Origin: Gemella sp. GH3
Lineage (GTDB): Bacteria > Bacillota > Bacilli > Staphylococcales > Gemellaceae
Length of the DNA stretch: 46,691 bases
Assembly (NCBI RefSeq): GCF_013415425.1
Contig: NZ_JACBYC010000100.1
Location: 1 to 46,691, forward strand
Reading direction: 5' to 3'
Shown here: in pieces, positions 46,487 through 46,691 of the stretch
How positions within the stretch are numbered: position 1 is the first letter of the stretch
Layout: each line of letters starts with the position of its first letter
Program-made: the position numbers and the translations under genes
The notes under the pieces: generated by a model
Told to the model about the DNA's origin: nothing
The model's input: the letters and a program-made list of their open reading frames with translations, nothing else
Database searches by the model: none

Positions 46487-46691
46487 TTGTTTATTGGTAA
46501 TTTAAAAATTATTAGCTCATACAAAAATAGTTTAAATATAAATTTATATTGCGTAAATTCTTTTTTTATGTTATGTTTGGTTAGTAAGATATTGATAGGA
46601 TTTAGTCCTAAAATAAATATATAAACGTGAGAATAAAATATGATAAAAAATAAATCAATAATATATAATAAATACAGTTATACTATATTAG
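46487..46691. other. AT-rich region at the window end
   Basis: No supported gene. A frame opens at ATG 46640 and runs to the window edge (17 codons) but lacks a clear ribosome-binding site. A small hairpin (TAGGA/TCCTA, about 46597-46611) is the only other structure. Confidence 0.3.

Noticed and set aside
46640-46691. Start of a new gene at the right edge
   Set aside because: Only 17 codons are visible and no good ribosome-binding site precedes the ATG; it cannot be judged from this window.

Overview
The window is strongly AT-rich DNA from a low-GC Firmicute. Several gene neighbourhoods are typical of Bacilli: cggR-gap-pgk-tpi-eno, a DUF1934 gene-argS-rpoE (delta), one long purE-to-purB operon, and a rho gene. 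The combination resembles the Gemella lineage, but that is inference from gene content and style, and no species call is possible without a search. Almost everything lies on the + strand; the only clear minus-strand gene is a GntR/TreR-type regulator at 39356-40063.

Layout. 1-2006: 3' part of a YtxK-type methyltransferase, rpsU (S21, absent from the long-ORF set because it is short), and an unrecognised protein with a C-terminal membrane segment. 2041-7910: the central glycolytic operon with a textbook promoter and a CggR operator in the N6-N4-N6 layout. It contains a cggR reading frame broken by one base, then gap, pgk, tpiA and eno with no phosphoglycerate mutase gene, and ends in a structured 3' region with tandem terminators. 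7982-12997: a frameshifted TM2-domain gene, then an ABC-F translation factor, a DUF1934 protein, argS and rpoE. 12998-28158: a 420-bp control region followed by purE-K-L-C-F-M-N-H-D-B and fhs. This is the complete route from PRPP to IMP plus adenylosuccinate lyase, and fhs supplies the 10-formyl-THF used by PurN and PurH. Most junctions overlap by 1-14 bases. 28159-31520: two tandem paralogous amino-acid permeases, each with its own near-identical promoter and terminator. 31565-34684: a three-gene unit of two divergent enzyme homologues that have lost catalytic residues (NagB-like and isochorismate-synthase-like) and an EamA/DMT transporter. 34716-39360: rho, beta-carbonic anhydrase, leuS and a KH-domain RNA-binding protein (khpA). 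39356-46486: a divergent maltose/maltodextrin locus made of a GntR regulator, malQ, glycogen/maltodextrin phosphorylase, an EEP-family phosphatase that fits maltose-6'-phosphate phosphatase (MapP), and a PTS EIICB permease.

How the genes work together. The maltose locus reads as a pathway: PTS uptake gives maltose-6'-phosphate, MapP removes the phosphate, MalQ disproportionates maltose into glucose and longer dextrins, and the phosphorylase releases glucose-1-phosphate. Carbon then enters the glycolytic operon, which CggR would normally control.

Most notable items: (i) adjacent intact genes for catalytically degenerate NagB-like and MenF-like proteins next to a transporter; (ii) the cggR break at a canonical slippery heptamer ending directly at the stop codon; (iii) a perfect 34-bp palindrome covering the -35 box of the maltose operon; (iv) loss of two of the four iron-sulfur ligands in PurF. 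Two single-base frameshifts in homopolymers (cggR, TM2 gene) may be sequencing errors.
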